Below, piece by piece: positions 43,701 to 52,027 of a stretch of DNA of 64,000 bases. The stretch is taken from assembly GCA_037440065.1 (NCBI GenBank), contig JBBIUV010000015.1, positions 992,001 through 1,056,000 of the forward strand, read 5' to 3'. The notes under the pieces are model-generated. The model ran no database searches, had not been told where the DNA came from, and saw only the letters and a list, made by a program, of their open reading frames with translations. This DNA is from UBA1563 sp037440065 (GTDB lineage Bacteria; Bacteroidota; Ignavibacteria; Ignavibacteriales; Ignavibacteriaceae). A program made the position numbers and the translations under genes. Numbering within the stretch: the stretch's first letter is position 1; each line of letters opens with the position of its first letter.

Positions 43701-46440
43701 TCCTATCGCAGGAGACTCTGTTCGTGTTAAAATTTATGTGAAAAATCTAGGGATAGTCTCCCAAAATGATTCTGTAACAATTGATCTTTCTGTAATAAGT
43801 AAAAATGTCAAAACATTTGTTTCTTCAAAGAAAATTAAATCATTTGCCCTGATAGATTCATTAATTTTATGGTGGATTCCTGCAGACGAGGGGAATAATT
43901 CACTTGTTGTAAATGTTAATGAAAACAAAGCAGCTGATGAAGATGACTTTACGGATAACGAAATAACAAGTTCCGTGTACGTTTATAAAACAAGTGAACC
44001 AAATATTTTAACTCCTCCAAATGGATTTATATCAAACACAAAGAATCTTGATTTTCTCTTAGCTGATATTGGTGAATATATTGGGAAGAAATTAACTTAT
44101 CAAATTCAAATTGATACGAGTACCGTTTTTGAAAAACCTATACTTAATGTTCGAAACATCTTGCCAATGGATGGAGTAGTTAAATGGAGAACAACTCTTA
44201 CTGATAGTGGAATTTATTTCTGGAGAGCTAGAAGTTGGGATGGAAATGATTCAAGCAACTGGACAAGTATTGCGACATTTAAAATAGCATCAGATATTTC
44301 AAATACTGTTTTGTTTTCTGAACAACAGTTCAATCTTTTTGAATTAGAAAATGTTAATTACTCCAATACGCTTAAAGGGCTTTCACTCAATTCCACATTC
44401 CTCCCCGCAAAACCATTAAATAGTCGATTTTTAGGAAGATTCTCAGTTGTTTTACCGGAAGGAATTAATAACTTAAGTGCAATTACAACTGATGGAACTT
44501 TTATTTACATAGGGGCAATGAATTACTATAACGGGAAAAGTTCCAAAATCTATAAAATTGGAACAGGAAAGAATGGAACAATACAAGGTCAATCGTATGG
44601 TGAAATTGTTCCAAATGTTTTTCCAATTTCCCATACAATTTTTTATTACGATGGTAAAATTTATGTCGCTACAGGGTCTTCACATTATTTGTCATGGATA
44701 GAACCGGGTACCGGTGATGTTGATTCAGTATTTGTGATGGGAGGATTATTAAATGACAATGCAAAAGAAGAATTTGGAGGGATATATGTTTGTTCCGATG
44801 GAAAGTTAGTGTATAATTTGGCAATTCTCGATACCAACGGGTCACATAAATATCGTCTACGAATTCTAGATCCACAAAACCACTGGGCAAAAGTTGGTGA
44901 GGATAGAGAATTAAGTGGGACAAGTTATAACTACTTCAGTAGTTTTTTTGTGATTGATAATTATCTCTATGCTTTTGAATATGGTGATGCAAACTATATG
45001 CGTAGGTTTGATTTAACCACAAATCGATTCGAAGAAGAATGGATTACATTTACCCCTTATCAAAGTTATTTTAGCTGGACTTATGATCCGATCGAAAACC
45101 TTTTATATGCAAGTGTTTTTGGTAGTGGTTTTCAACCTAGAATTGGAATATTTAATGGGAAATACAAAAACACAGAAGGTAATGTAATCACTTCGGCCAT
45201 GGGACCAGTTAAAAAATGGAATTCTGTCTCATACGAGATAAATAAATTTCATCCTGATGCTGCATTTACAGTTCGGTTGGAAAAATTTGACGATCAACTT
45301 CAACAGTGGAATACTCTAAAAACAAATGTTCCGCCAACCTTTGCATTAGACACCATCAGCATTCCAATTAATTCGAAACTGCGATTAGCAATAAATTTGA
45401 AAGATACTTCATCCATCTCAGGGGATGCATTTAACATCTCAAAAATCGGATGGAATTTAACGCAACCTGCTGAACTCTCGATTGCTAAAAATGATTTAAT
45501 TTTTAATGCCGATACTTTATTGCAAGGATTTCCTCTTGAGTTTAGTTTATCACCGCAAAACATTGGAATGAGTGTGTCAGATACTTTTCAAGTCGATTGT
45601 TATTTAGATGATGCCAAACTTCCGTTCTACAGCAATAAAACAAAACTAAAACCAGATTCTTCCATTACCATTAGTTCGATGTTGGAGACCGCCAAGATTG
45701 GCGATCAGCATAAGATAAAGGTGGAGATAAAACCAAACGAATCGGAAAAATATTCGTTCAATAATTTTATAGAGAAAAAATTCTTTATTAATTATGATAC
45801 GTTGCGACCGAAACTTAAAATTTTGATTGATGGAAAAGAGATACTTGACGGTGATATTGTATCCAAAGCACCTGAAATTGAGGTATCGTTAAAAGATAAT
45901 TCACCGTTGCCCATCGATAAAAATAATTTCTCTATTGCGATAGATAATAAACCACTTGACGTAACTAACATTCGTGATTCTATTATTCCCTATCCCAATA
46001 ATGAAACCGTATTAAAATGGAAAGAAACTTCTTTGAGTCAGGGGGAACACTCGCTTGATGTGTTTGCTAAGGACTCAAGCGGAAATTATTTTGATGCGTC
46101 TGTCAAAAGAACAATTTTCTATACCTACACTGATAATGATTTAGCATACGTCTATAACTACCCCAATCCTTTTGCAGGTCAAACACATTTTACGTTTGAG
46201 CTGCGTGGAGAAAGGAAACCAAATGAAATTGTAATTAGGATATTTACAATTGCCGGAAGATTAATTAAAGAACTTAAAATTCCGTCAAGCAATTTTTCTG
46301 TTGGATTTAACAAAGTTTTATGGGATGGGAAAGATCAAGATGGGGATCCGATTGCAAACGGTTTATATCTCTACAAGGTACTTGCAAAGTATGATGATAA
46401 AACGGTAACAGCCACGCAAAAACTCGTTAAAATGGAGTAG
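40753..46440 (+). CDS. porU: PorU-like C25 (gingipain-family) cysteine peptidase with T9SS C-terminal domain
   Basis: A 1,895-residue secreted protein. Signal peptide about 1-15 (ending SSMLFAQ). The gingipain-type catalytic region lies at about 600-970: DYLILTNKNFTPAAERLKQF, VVLLGDMSYDY, the His in NYYGHGGGYQWD (His839), and the Cys in SSVTCYTGHFD (Cys871). The 32-residue spacing matches gingipain. After it come CARDB/Ig-like beta domains, a large beta-propeller-like region (about 1230-1480), and a C-terminal NYPNPFAGQTHFTF segment with the FlgD-like/T9SS sorting plan (WDGKDQDGDPIANGLYLYKV). PorU itself is the T9SS sortase that cleaves cargo C-terminal domains and attaches them to A-LPS; this is longer than typical PorU (about 1,150), so it may be a PorU2-type or a secreted peptidase. 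The symbol is tentative. Confidence 0.7.
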   Translation: MKLLLSLFLSSMLFAQNYKVIESNNKSIIVEFSFGGKYQITDTTFDGKTFQKIVGNSYFSENLGEPILPQEFVSLGVKKGTSVTFKILSDQKKVFKNKFVIPFSQMGTRIVESPFQSAGKLYQKNVNFPSEPISIKTSYIYRFAEIVPIVISPIQINPVTRELTLHEKVIVEFYYKDQSVLGMNLNGNDKLTDEFLKGSVLNYSISRNWIFNKKNEKTRLTKGDEYWYNPQQNWVKLYLKNEGVYRVSYADLVTAKLPELRNIELNKIRLFNDGEEIPLEITDIDNDSIFNNADYIQFVGKIVNPSPFCKINIYNNSNIYWLTVNSSIDGKRYKNIDGYGNGWEKTFQQSLETVHYEKDVLYERLGYAADLKRDFWYWGKASGINGRESEAFSAPFPAFPEYLLDSNFITVRANFHGLTDYSTITPDHRAKIYLTSQLVDSIEWDGQNSVTFSKIIDTKKIWIFSENNFQVTVDGLINSNSEFPDQSRSDEIRINWFEFDYWRENRVNGDYYHFKSTPEQIGKNRFSLWRWTANDMFVYIPQRSEVIKNPFFTLNEYKEVLFVDSAVTNTDYYCVGSGNFLKVDSIKNDSPSDLRNKNQGVDYLILTNKNFTPAAERLKQFRETHFPETAIHVPRVQVIHVEDIYDEFSYGLLDPYAIQSYIKYAFENYTGTPVSYVVLLGDMSYDYRELNPLNRKNFIPSMPYHSHEYGLAASDNMFVAVSGDDVAPDVAIGRLSCETLSEANILVDKIITYPNDPGKIWRQNSLLVASGQDLNDEFFFGFNDASLDLEKNYLAPNGFSAKKVFRYPSKQEHMPFRGEGVDIRKGIDSGAVVVNYYGHGGGYQWDLVFLNDDIYMLNNGGRLPFVSSVTCYTGHFDNQDVFGEQFIKVPGKGAIAFWGSSGLTSFGVGVDLNKRFFSEVFSKKNYIIGKAILNTKNYNVSIGPYADMIALATLLGDPLLELSLPKKPDYSLKEDLIQVSPEFPIAGDSVRVKIYVKNLGIVSQNDSVTIDLSVISKNVKTFVSSKKIKSFALIDSLILWWIPADEGNNSLVVNVNENKAADEDDFTDNEITSSVYVYKTSEPNILTPPNGFISNTKNLDFLLADIGEYIGKKLTYQIQIDTSTVFEKPILNVRNILPMDGVVKWRTTLTDSGIYFWRARSWDGNDSSNWTSIATFKIASDISNTVLFSEQQFNLFELENVNYSNTLKGLSLNSTFLPAKPLNSRFLGRFSVVLPEGINNLSAITTDGTFIYIGAMNYYNGKSSKIYKIGTGKNGTIQGQSYGEIVPNVFPISHTIFYYDGKIYVATGSSHYLSWIEPGTGDVDSVFVMGGLLNDNAKEEFGGIYVCSDGKLVYNLAILDTNGSHKYRLRILDPQNHWAKVGEDRELSGTSYNYFSSFFVIDNYLYAFEYGDANYMRRFDLTTNRFEEEWITFTPYQSYFSWTYDPIENLLYASVFGSGFQPRIGIFNGKYKNTEGNVITSAMGPVKKWNSVSYEINKFHPDAAFTVRLEKFDDQLQQWNTLKTNVPPTFALDTISIPINSKLRLAINLKDTSSISGDAFNISKIGWNLTQPAELSIAKNDLIFNADTLLQGFPLEFSLSPQNIGMSVSDTFQVDCYLDDAKLPFYSNKTKLKPDSSITISSMLETAKIGDQHKIKVEIKPNESEKYSFNNFIEKKFFINYDTLRPKLKILIDGKEILDGDIVSKAPEIEVSLKDNSPLPIDKNNFSIAIDNKPLDVTNIRDSIIPYPNNETVLKWKETSLSQGEHSLDVFAKDSSGNYFDASVKRTIFYTYTDNDLAYVYNYPNPFAGQTHFTFELRGERKPNEIVIRIFTIAGRLIKELKIPSSNFSVGFNKVLWDGKDQDGDPIANGLYLYKVLAKYDDKTVTATQKLVKME

Positions 46441-46447
46441 CTTGAAG

Positions 46448-46479
46448 TTTCGTCCTAAGCTGGAAAATTCTTAATTTTA
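46448..46479 (+). promoter_or_regulatory. Candidate promoter upstream of glmS
   Basis: TTTC at 46448-46451, a 20-bp spacer, and TAATTTTA at 46472-46479 (five of six fixed positions of TAnnTTTG). A start near 46486 would leave about 16 nt of leader including the GAGGA SD before ATG 46502. Weak, as the upstream element is degenerate. No glmS ribozyme is visible in the 61-bp gap. Confidence 0.3.
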
Positions 46480-46501
46480 CACCATTAATTATGAGGAAAA
46501 C

Positions 46502-48334
46502 ATGTGCGGCATAGTTGGCTATATCGGAGATAAAAGTGCAATTCCGATTTTAATTCAAGGTCTAAAGAGATTAGAATACCGGGGGTATGATTCCGCCGGT
46601 TTGGGATTTTTTGCAGATGGTAAATTGAACATCGTAAAGAATAAGGGTAAAGTAGCTTTACTAGAAGAAAAAATTAACGGAAATTCACATCATTCGTCTA
46701 TCGGGATAGGGCATACGCGTTGGGCAACACACGGCATTCCGAATGAAATAAATGCTCACCCTCATTTCAATAAAGAAAAAACACTTCTTGTAATTCATAA
46801 CGGAATCATTGAAAATTATCAACCGCTAAAAAAAATTCTTATTGGTGATGGTTACCAATTTAATAGTGAAACGGATACTGAAGTATTAGTTCATTTAATT
46901 GACAGTTTTATAAAGAAAGGTTTTTCACTTTTTAGTGCGGTTCGCCATGCGCTAAATGAAGTTGAAGGAACATATGGGCTTGCGGTATTATCAAGTAGTG
47001 AGCCGGATAAAATTGTTGCTGCTAGAAAAGGATCGCCCCTTGTACTTGGAATCGGTGAAAATGAAAATTTTATCGCTTCCGATGTTTCTGCGTTGATTGC
47101 ACATACTAAACAAGTCGTTTATCTGGAAGATGGTGAAATTGCCGAAGTTTATAAAGACCATTTTCTAACAAAAAATATCGAAGATGAAGAAATTCAAAAA
47201 GAAATAATCGAAGTGACTATGTCAATTGAGCAGATTGATAAAGGTGGTTATTCAACCTTCATGTTGAAGGAAATTATGGAACAACCAGAATCGGTTCTTA
47301 ATTCAATGCGTGGAAGACTTGTACACGATGATGGCACTTCAAAACTTGGCGGACTTGAATCAGTTTTAAATAAGATCGCAAATTCTAAACGATTCATTAT
47401 TTGTGCTTGTGGGACTTCATGGCATTCTGGAATGGTAGGTGAGTACATGTTTGAGCAGTATTTACGCATTCCAACCGAAGTTGAATATGCCTCCGAATTT
47501 AGATATCGTAATCCGATTATTCATCCAGATGATACAATCTTTTTTATATCTCAATCCGGTGAAACCGCCGATACTCTTGCAGCGATGAAAGAAGCCAAAC
47601 GAAAAGGTGCGCTCGTTGTTGGAATTTGTAATGCCGTCGGAAGTTCAATTGCAAGAGATAGTGATGCCGGTGTTTATATTCACGCGGGACCAGAAATTGG
47701 CGTTGCATCAACAAAAGCCTTCACAGCGCAGCTTTCTGTTTTTGCATTGATCACTTTACTGCTTGCCCGCAGAAAAGATATGAGTTTAATCGACGGGAAA
47801 AAAATGGTTGAAGAATTCCAGACCATTCCGGAGAAAATTAAAAAGATACTTCAACTTGAAAAACAAATTGAAGTAATTGCTGAAGAATTTAAAAATGCAA
47901 AGAACTTTTTATATCTCGGAAGAGGTTACAATTTCCCGGTTGCCCTTGAAGGCGCTCTAAAACTGAAAGAAATTTCATACATCCACGCGGAAGGTTATCC
48001 GGCTGCAGAAATGAAACATGGACCAATTGCTTTGGTTGATGAGAATATGCCTGTTGTATTTATTGCCCCGAAGGATTCAACGTACGATAAAATCGTTTCC
48101 AATATCGAAGAAATTAAAGCGCGCAAAGGAAAAGTTATTGCCATCGCGACAGAAGGTGACAACGACATTGATCGTTTAGCCGATTATGTAATTAAAATTC
48201 CTGAGACCATCAGGATGCTAATGCCTATTTTATCAGTTATTCCCCTCCAACTCTTAGCTTACCATATAGCTATGAAGAAAGGTCTAAACGTAGACCAACC
48301 AAGGAATTTAGCCAAAAGCGTAACAGTAGAATAA
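46502..48334 (+). CDS. glmS: Glutamine-fructose-6-phosphate aminotransferase (isomerizing)
   Basis: Makes glucosamine-6-phosphate, the entry to UDP-GlcNAc and thus murein and LPS. 610 residues, full length. The N-terminal glutaminase begins with the nucleophile Cys2 (MCGIVGYIGD), HTRWATHGIPN, and NGIIENY; two SIS domains follow with ACGTSWHSGMVGEYMFEQ, SQSGETADTLAAM and EGALKLKEISYIHAEG. C terminus is DQPRNLAKSVTVE, the canonical end. GAGGAAAAC precedes the ATG. Confidence 0.97.
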   Translation: MCGIVGYIGDKSAIPILIQGLKRLEYRGYDSAGLGFFADGKLNIVKNKGKVALLEEKINGNSHHSSIGIGHTRWATHGIPNEINAHPHFNKEKTLLVIHNGIIENYQPLKKILIGDGYQFNSETDTEVLVHLIDSFIKKGFSLFSAVRHALNEVEGTYGLAVLSSSEPDKIVAARKGSPLVLGIGENENFIASDVSALIAHTKQVVYLEDGEIAEVYKDHFLTKNIEDEEIQKEIIEVTMSIEQIDKGGYSTFMLKEIMEQPESVLNSMRGRLVHDDGTSKLGGLESVLNKIANSKRFIICACGTSWHSGMVGEYMFEQYLRIPTEVEYASEFRYRNPIIHPDDTIFFISQSGETADTLAAMKEAKRKGALVVGICNAVGSSIARDSDAGVYIHAGPEIGVASTKAFTAQLSVFALITLLLARRKDMSLIDGKKMVEEFQTIPEKIKKILQLEKQIEVIAEEFKNAKNFLYLGRGYNFPVALEGALKLKEISYIHAEGYPAAEMKHGPIALVDENMPVVFIAPKDSTYDKIVSNIEEIKARKGKVIAIATEGDNDIDRLADYVIKIPETIRMLMPILSVIPLQLLAYHIAMKKGLNVDQPRNLAKSVTVE

Positions 48335-48352
48335 CAAAAAAAAGGACCCTCT

Positions 48353-49672
48353 ATGGAAAAGAAAAATGTCCTCATCATGGGTGCCGCAGGACGTGATTTC
48401 CACAACTTCAATGTCTTTTACAGAGACAACGAAGACTATAATGTGGTTGCATTTACAGCAACACAAATACCCAACATTAATGATCGTATGTATCCCGCAG
48501 AACTTGCCGGAAAATTATATCCAAAAGGTATAAAGATATATGACGAATCCGAACTAGTAGATTTGATTAATAAATTCGATGTACAAGAAGTTATTTTTGC
48601 TTACTCGGATGTTCCGTTCGAATATGTAATGACAAAAGCTTCCATTGTTAACGCCGCGGGAGTTTCTTTCAAGTTGCTCGGCGCTGAAGAAACGATGGTG
48701 AAAAGTAGAAAGCCGGTAATTTCAATTATCGCGGTTCGAACCGGAAGCGGTAAATCGCAAACATCCAGGAAAATTGTTACGATGTTGCGTGAAGCCGGAA
48801 AGAAAGTTGTTGCTATCCGCCATCCAATGCCGTACGGTGATCTGGTAAAGCAGAAGGTGCAACGTTTCGGCTCAATCGAAGATTTAAAAATTCATAAATG
48901 TACGATTGAAGAAATTGAAGAATACGAACCACACATTGTTAGCGGTGGAGTAATTTACTCCGGTGTTGACTATGAAGCGATTGTTCGTCAAGCGGAGCAA
49001 GAAGCCGACATCATCGTTTGGGACGGCGGGAATAATGATTTTCCGTTCTATCATTCTGATTTAACATTCACTGTTGTCGATCCGTTGCGAGCTGGAAATG
49101 AGATGAATTATTATCCCGGCAACACTTCACTTCGTCTTGCTGATGTTGTGGTTATTAATAAAATTGAAACAGCAGAGCCAAAGAATGTGAAACTTGTTCA
49201 AGATAATATTCGTTCTGTAAATCCCAAAGCCATGGTAATCCAAGGAGCTTCACCTATCAAAGTTGAACACCCGGAATTTATTACCGGTAAACGTGTACTG
49301 GTCGTTGAAGATGGTCCAACGCTTACACACGGCGAGATGGAATACGGAGCCGGGGTGGTTGCTGCTTGGAATTACGGTGCTAAGGAATTAATTGATCCGC
49401 GTCCATACACAGTCAACTCAATTTCAGATACATACAAAAAATATCCAAAGATCGGAACGCTGCTTCCTGCAATGGGTTACAGTGATCAACAAATAAAAGA
49501 TCTGGAGGAGACAATCAATGCGACTGATTGCGATTCAGTAATCATTGGAACACCAATTGACCTTGGAAGACTGCTAAAAATAAATAAACCTTCAACACGC
49601 GTTCAGTATGATTTGCAGGAAATTGGGGACATCACAATAGAAAAAATTCTGAAGCAAAAAGGATTCTTATGA
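48353..49672 (+). CDS. Cyclic 2,3-diphosphoglycerate synthetase-like GTPase/ATPase
   Basis: 439 residues. The N-terminal part (MGAAGRDFHNFNVFYRD) is the nucleotide-fold start seen in this family. The P-loop IAVRTGSGKSQTSRK is at about 127, with AIRHPMPYGDLV after it and VWDGGNNDFPFY as Walker B-like motif. Homologues were first linked to archaeal cyclic 2,3-DPG synthesis but are widespread in bacteria without that solute, so the substrate here is unknown. It overlaps arcC by 4 bp and is the first gene of an arcC-argF cluster. SD AAAGGA lies about 7 nt before the ATG. Confidence 0.8.
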   Translation: MEKKNVLIMGAAGRDFHNFNVFYRDNEDYNVVAFTATQIPNINDRMYPAELAGKLYPKGIKIYDESELVDLINKFDVQEVIFAYSDVPFEYVMTKASIVNAAGVSFKLLGAEETMVKSRKPVISIIAVRTGSGKSQTSRKIVTMLREAGKKVVAIRHPMPYGDLVKQKVQRFGSIEDLKIHKCTIEEIEEYEPHIVSGGVIYSGVDYEAIVRQAEQEADIIVWDGGNNDFPFYHSDLTFTVVDPLRAGNEMNYYPGNTSLRLADVVVINKIETAEPKNVKLVQDNIRSVNPKAMVIQGASPIKVEHPEFITGKRVLVVEDGPTLTHGEMEYGAGVVAAWNYGAKELIDPRPYTVNSISDTYKKYPKIGTLLPAMGYSDQQIKDLEETINATDCDSVIIGTPIDLGRLLKINKPSTRVQYDLQEIGDITIEKILKQKGFL

Positions 49673-50604
49673 AAAAAATTGCCGTAGTAGCTCTCGGCGG
49701 AAATGCTTTATTAAGAGGAAGTCAAATAGGAACCATTAATGAGCAAGAAGATAATACGTATAAGACCTGTAACTTTTTAACTGAGTTGCTCAAGCAGTAC
49801 AACCTTGTGATTACTCACGGCAATGGTCCTCAAGTGGGAAATATTCTCTTGCGAAACGAAGCAGGATATGATTCTTACAAAATTCCGAAAATGCCTCTTG
49901 ATATTTGTGTAGCCGATTCCCAGGGTGGAATCGGTTACATGATTGAACGACAGATACTGAATATTCTGAATGAAAAAAAAGTTAAGCGAAATGTCGTAAC
50001 TCTTGTTACTCAAGTTTTGGTTGATAAGGATGATCCGGCTTTTCAAAATCCAACTAAACCGGTTGGAAAATTCTTTTTAAAAGAAGAGGCGGAACTTCTT
50101 TCAAAAGCAAATAATTGGGTGTTCAAGGAAGACGCGCGTAAAAGAGGTTGGCGTAGAGTAGTCGCTTCACCTCAACCGAAAAGAATTGTTAATAAAGAAA
50201 TTGTTGAAGCTTTGGCGAAGAAAGGGAATATTGTTATTGCTGCCGGCGGCGGAGGAATTCCGGTAGTTGAAAATAATAACGAACTTCACGGAGTTGATGC
50301 AGTTATCGATAAAGACTTAGCTTCAGCTTTGCTTGCCAATCAAATCGGTGCTGACGCTTTCTTCATTTTAACAGATGTCGCAAAAGTTTCGATCAATTTT
50401 CAAAAACCGAATGCAAAGGAACTTGATAAACTTTCTGTGCGTCAGGCAACAAAATATTTAAAAGCTGGTGAATTTGGTTTGGGAAGTATGGGACCGAAAA
50501 TTCAAGCAGCACTTTCTTTTATTAAGAACGGCGGCAAAGAAGCGATTATTACCGAATCAACTCAACTTCTGAATCCGAATGCTGGAACCAGAATTGTAGC
50601 TTAG
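49669..50604 (+). CDS. arcC: Carbamate kinase
   Basis: Reversible: carbamoyl phosphate + ADP to carbamate + ATP. 311 residues, the typical length. VALGGNALLRG at the N terminus, ITHGNGPQVGNIL, VASPQPKRIV, AAGGGGIPVVE, DKDLASALLANQIGAD and ILTDVAKV are all present. In fermentative catabolism it regenerates ATP from carbamoyl phosphate made by ornithine carbamoyltransferase acting in reverse; that enzyme is encoded two genes later. Confidence 0.95.
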   Translation: MKKIAVVALGGNALLRGSQIGTINEQEDNTYKTCNFLTELLKQYNLVITHGNGPQVGNILLRNEAGYDSYKIPKMPLDICVADSQGGIGYMIERQILNILNEKKVKRNVVTLVTQVLVDKDDPAFQNPTKPVGKFFLKEEAELLSKANNWVFKEDARKRGWRRVVASPQPKRIVNKEIVEALAKKGNIVIAAGGGGIPVVENNNELHGVDAVIDKDLASALLANQIGADAFFILTDVAKVSINFQKPNAKELDKLSVRQATKYLKAGEFGLGSMGPKIQAALSFIKNGGKEAIITESTQLLNPNAGTRIVA

Positions 50605-50608
50605 TAGG

Positions 50609-50632
50609 AAGTGGAAAGTAAAAAGTAGAAAG
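50609..50632 (+). repeat. Left arm of imperfect 24-bp inverted repeat flanking the four-helix-bundle gene
   Basis: The purine-rich stretch from AAGTGGAAAGTA to GTAGAAAG lies between the arcC stop and the four-helix-bundle ATG. Its reverse complement matches 19 of 24 positions of 50986-51009 by my hand alignment. A third, similar but direct copy is at 51975-51998. Confidence 0.65.
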
Positions 50633-50983
50633 ATGAATAAAATTATGTGTTTTGAAGATTTGTTGGTTTGGCAAAAAGCGAAAGAACAAGTCGTTTCGAT
50701 CTATAAAATATTTCGGACTTCCAAGGACTTCTCTTTCAGAGATCAAATTCAACGTGCGGCTATTTCTGTGATGAATAATATTGCTGAAGGTTTTGAAAGA
50801 AAATCAAATAATGAATTCAAATATTTTCTAAATATTTCAAAAGGAAGTAATGGAGAGTTAAGGAGTATGCTTTACGCTGCGTTGGATTTGCAGTATATCG
50901 ACGAGCAGAATTATGAGATTTTAACTTCGAATTCAAAAGAAATTTCTAAAATGCTTTTTGGATTAATCAAATCCTTAAATTAG
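50633..50983 (+). CDS. Four-helix-bundle protein (23S rRNA intervening-sequence family, TIGR02436)
   Basis: 116 residues with the family signature: FEDLLVWQKAKEQVVSIYKI at the N terminus, FRDQIQRAAISVMNNIAEG in the middle and a final paired helical region. Such proteins were named after intervening sequences within 23S rRNA genes, but the gene is common in Bacteroidota and relatives without any rRNA nearby, as here. The molecular role is unknown. It interrupts the arcC-argF cluster and is bounded by inverted repeats a few bases from its start and stop, which suggests a mobile cassette. Confidence 0.9.
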   Translation: MNKIMCFEDLLVWQKAKEQVVSIYKIFRTSKDFSFRDQIQRAAISVMNNIAEGFERKSNNEFKYFLNISKGSNGELRSMLYAALDLQYIDEQNYEILTSNSKEISKMLFGLIKSLN

Positions 50984-50985
50984 TT

Positions 50986-51009
50986 CTTTCCACTTTCCAC
51001 TTTATACTT
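50986..51009 (-). repeat. Right arm of imperfect 24-bp inverted repeat flanking the four-helix-bundle gene
   Basis: CTTTCCACTTTCCACTTTAT followed by ACTT begins 3 bases after the four-helix-bundle stop and ends about 20 bp before the argF ATG. Read on the minus strand it matches the left arm at 19 of 24 bases. Confidence 0.65.
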
Positions 51010-51028
51010 GTAACTAAAAGGAGAAATT

Positions 51029-51964
51029 ATGGCTGTTAACATGAAAGGTAAAAGTTTACTTACAATCAAGGAACTTTCGAATGAAGAAGTTCAAGCTATT
51101 TTTGAGTTAAGTAAATCGTTAAAAGAAAAAAGAAAAATTGGCAAGCCACATCGTTTGCTTGAAGGAAAGAAGCTAGGAATGATCTTCTCCAAACCTTCAA
51201 CACGAACGAGAGTTTCATTTGAAGTTGGGATTTATGAACTTGGCGGAACAGGTTTATTTTTCAATCAAAACGATTTACAGCTGAAGAAAAGTGAAAATGT
51301 TAGCGATACCGCTAAAGTTCTATCCCGCTATCTCGATGGAATCATGATCAGAACGTTCGATCATCAAGATGTAATTGATCTGGCGATCTACGGTTCGATC
51401 CCAATTATCAATGGTCTCACTGATCTGCATCATCCGTGTCAAGTTCTTGCCGATCTTTTTACAATCCTTGAGAAGAAGGGAACACTCAAAGGATTGAAGT
51501 TAGCATACATCGGCGATGGAAATAATAATATGGCGCACAGTCTTCTTCACGGCTGTGCAAAAGTTGGAATGAATATTTCTATTGCCTCACCATCTGGTGA
51601 TATGCCTTTACCTGAAGTGGTTGCAGAATCCGAAATTGATGCGAAGCGCAACGGAAGTTCAATTGAAATTCTGGAAGATCCGGTTGCTGCTGTAAAAGAC
51701 GCTGATGTTGTTTACACTGATGTGTGGGCGAGTATGGGGCATGAAAAAGAAGCTCAGGAAAGAAAGACTCGTTTCATGCGGTATCAGATTAATCCTGAAT
51801 TAGTTAAACATGCAAAAGATGATTATCTTTTTATGCATTGCTTACCGGCGCATCGCGGTGATGAAGTTGTAAATGAAGTAATTGACTCTGCAAATTCAGT
51901 TGTCTTTGATGAAGCAGAAAATCGTTTGCATGTACAGAAAGCTATAATGGCGCTGGTGATGTAA
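51029..51964 (+). CDS. argF: Ornithine carbamoyltransferase
   Basis: Transfers a carbamoyl group between carbamoyl phosphate and ornithine/citrulline. 311 residues. SKPSTRTRVSFE (carbamoyl phosphate site STRTR), LHHPCQVLADLFT, and the ornithine-binding HCLPAHRGDEV are all intact, which separates it from the N-succinyl- and N-acetylornithine forms. Beside arcC it probably serves citrulline breakdown with ATP gain, though an anabolic role cannot be excluded. AAAAGGAG precedes ATG 51029. Confidence 0.93.
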   Translation: MAVNMKGKSLLTIKELSNEEVQAIFELSKSLKEKRKIGKPHRLLEGKKLGMIFSKPSTRTRVSFEVGIYELGGTGLFFNQNDLQLKKSENVSDTAKVLSRYLDGIMIRTFDHQDVIDLAIYGSIPIINGLTDLHHPCQVLADLFTILEKKGTLKGLKLAYIGDGNNNMAHSLLHGCAKVGMNISIASPSGDMPLPEVVAESEIDAKRNGSSIEILEDPVAAVKDADVVYTDVWASMGHEKEAQERKTRFMRYQINPELVKHAKDDYLFMHCLPAHRGDEVVNEVIDSANSVVFDEAENRLHVQKAIMALVM

Positions 51965-51974
51965 AATTAGTTCA

Positions 51975-51998
51975 AAGTGGAATTAAGAAAGTAGAAAA
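51975..51998 (+). repeat. Third, direct copy of the purine-rich 24-bp repeat after argF
   Basis: The stretch starting AAGTGGAATTAAGAAAGTAG resembles the left arm at 50609-50632 (shared AAGTGGAA and AAAGTAGAAA blocks) and lies 10 bp after the argF stop. Low-complexity purine sequence makes chance similarity possible. Confidence 0.35.
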
Positions 51999-52027
51999 GA
52001 AATAAATTAGTTATGGATGGAGTGAAC

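Noticed and set aside
46441..46501. glmS ribozyme
   Set aside because: The gap between the C25 gene and glmS is only 61 bp, too short for the ribozyme core.
50633..50983. An rRNA locus because of the 23S intervening-sequence family name
   Set aside because: No rRNA sequence surrounds the gene; it lies between arcC and argF. The family name reflects where it was first found.
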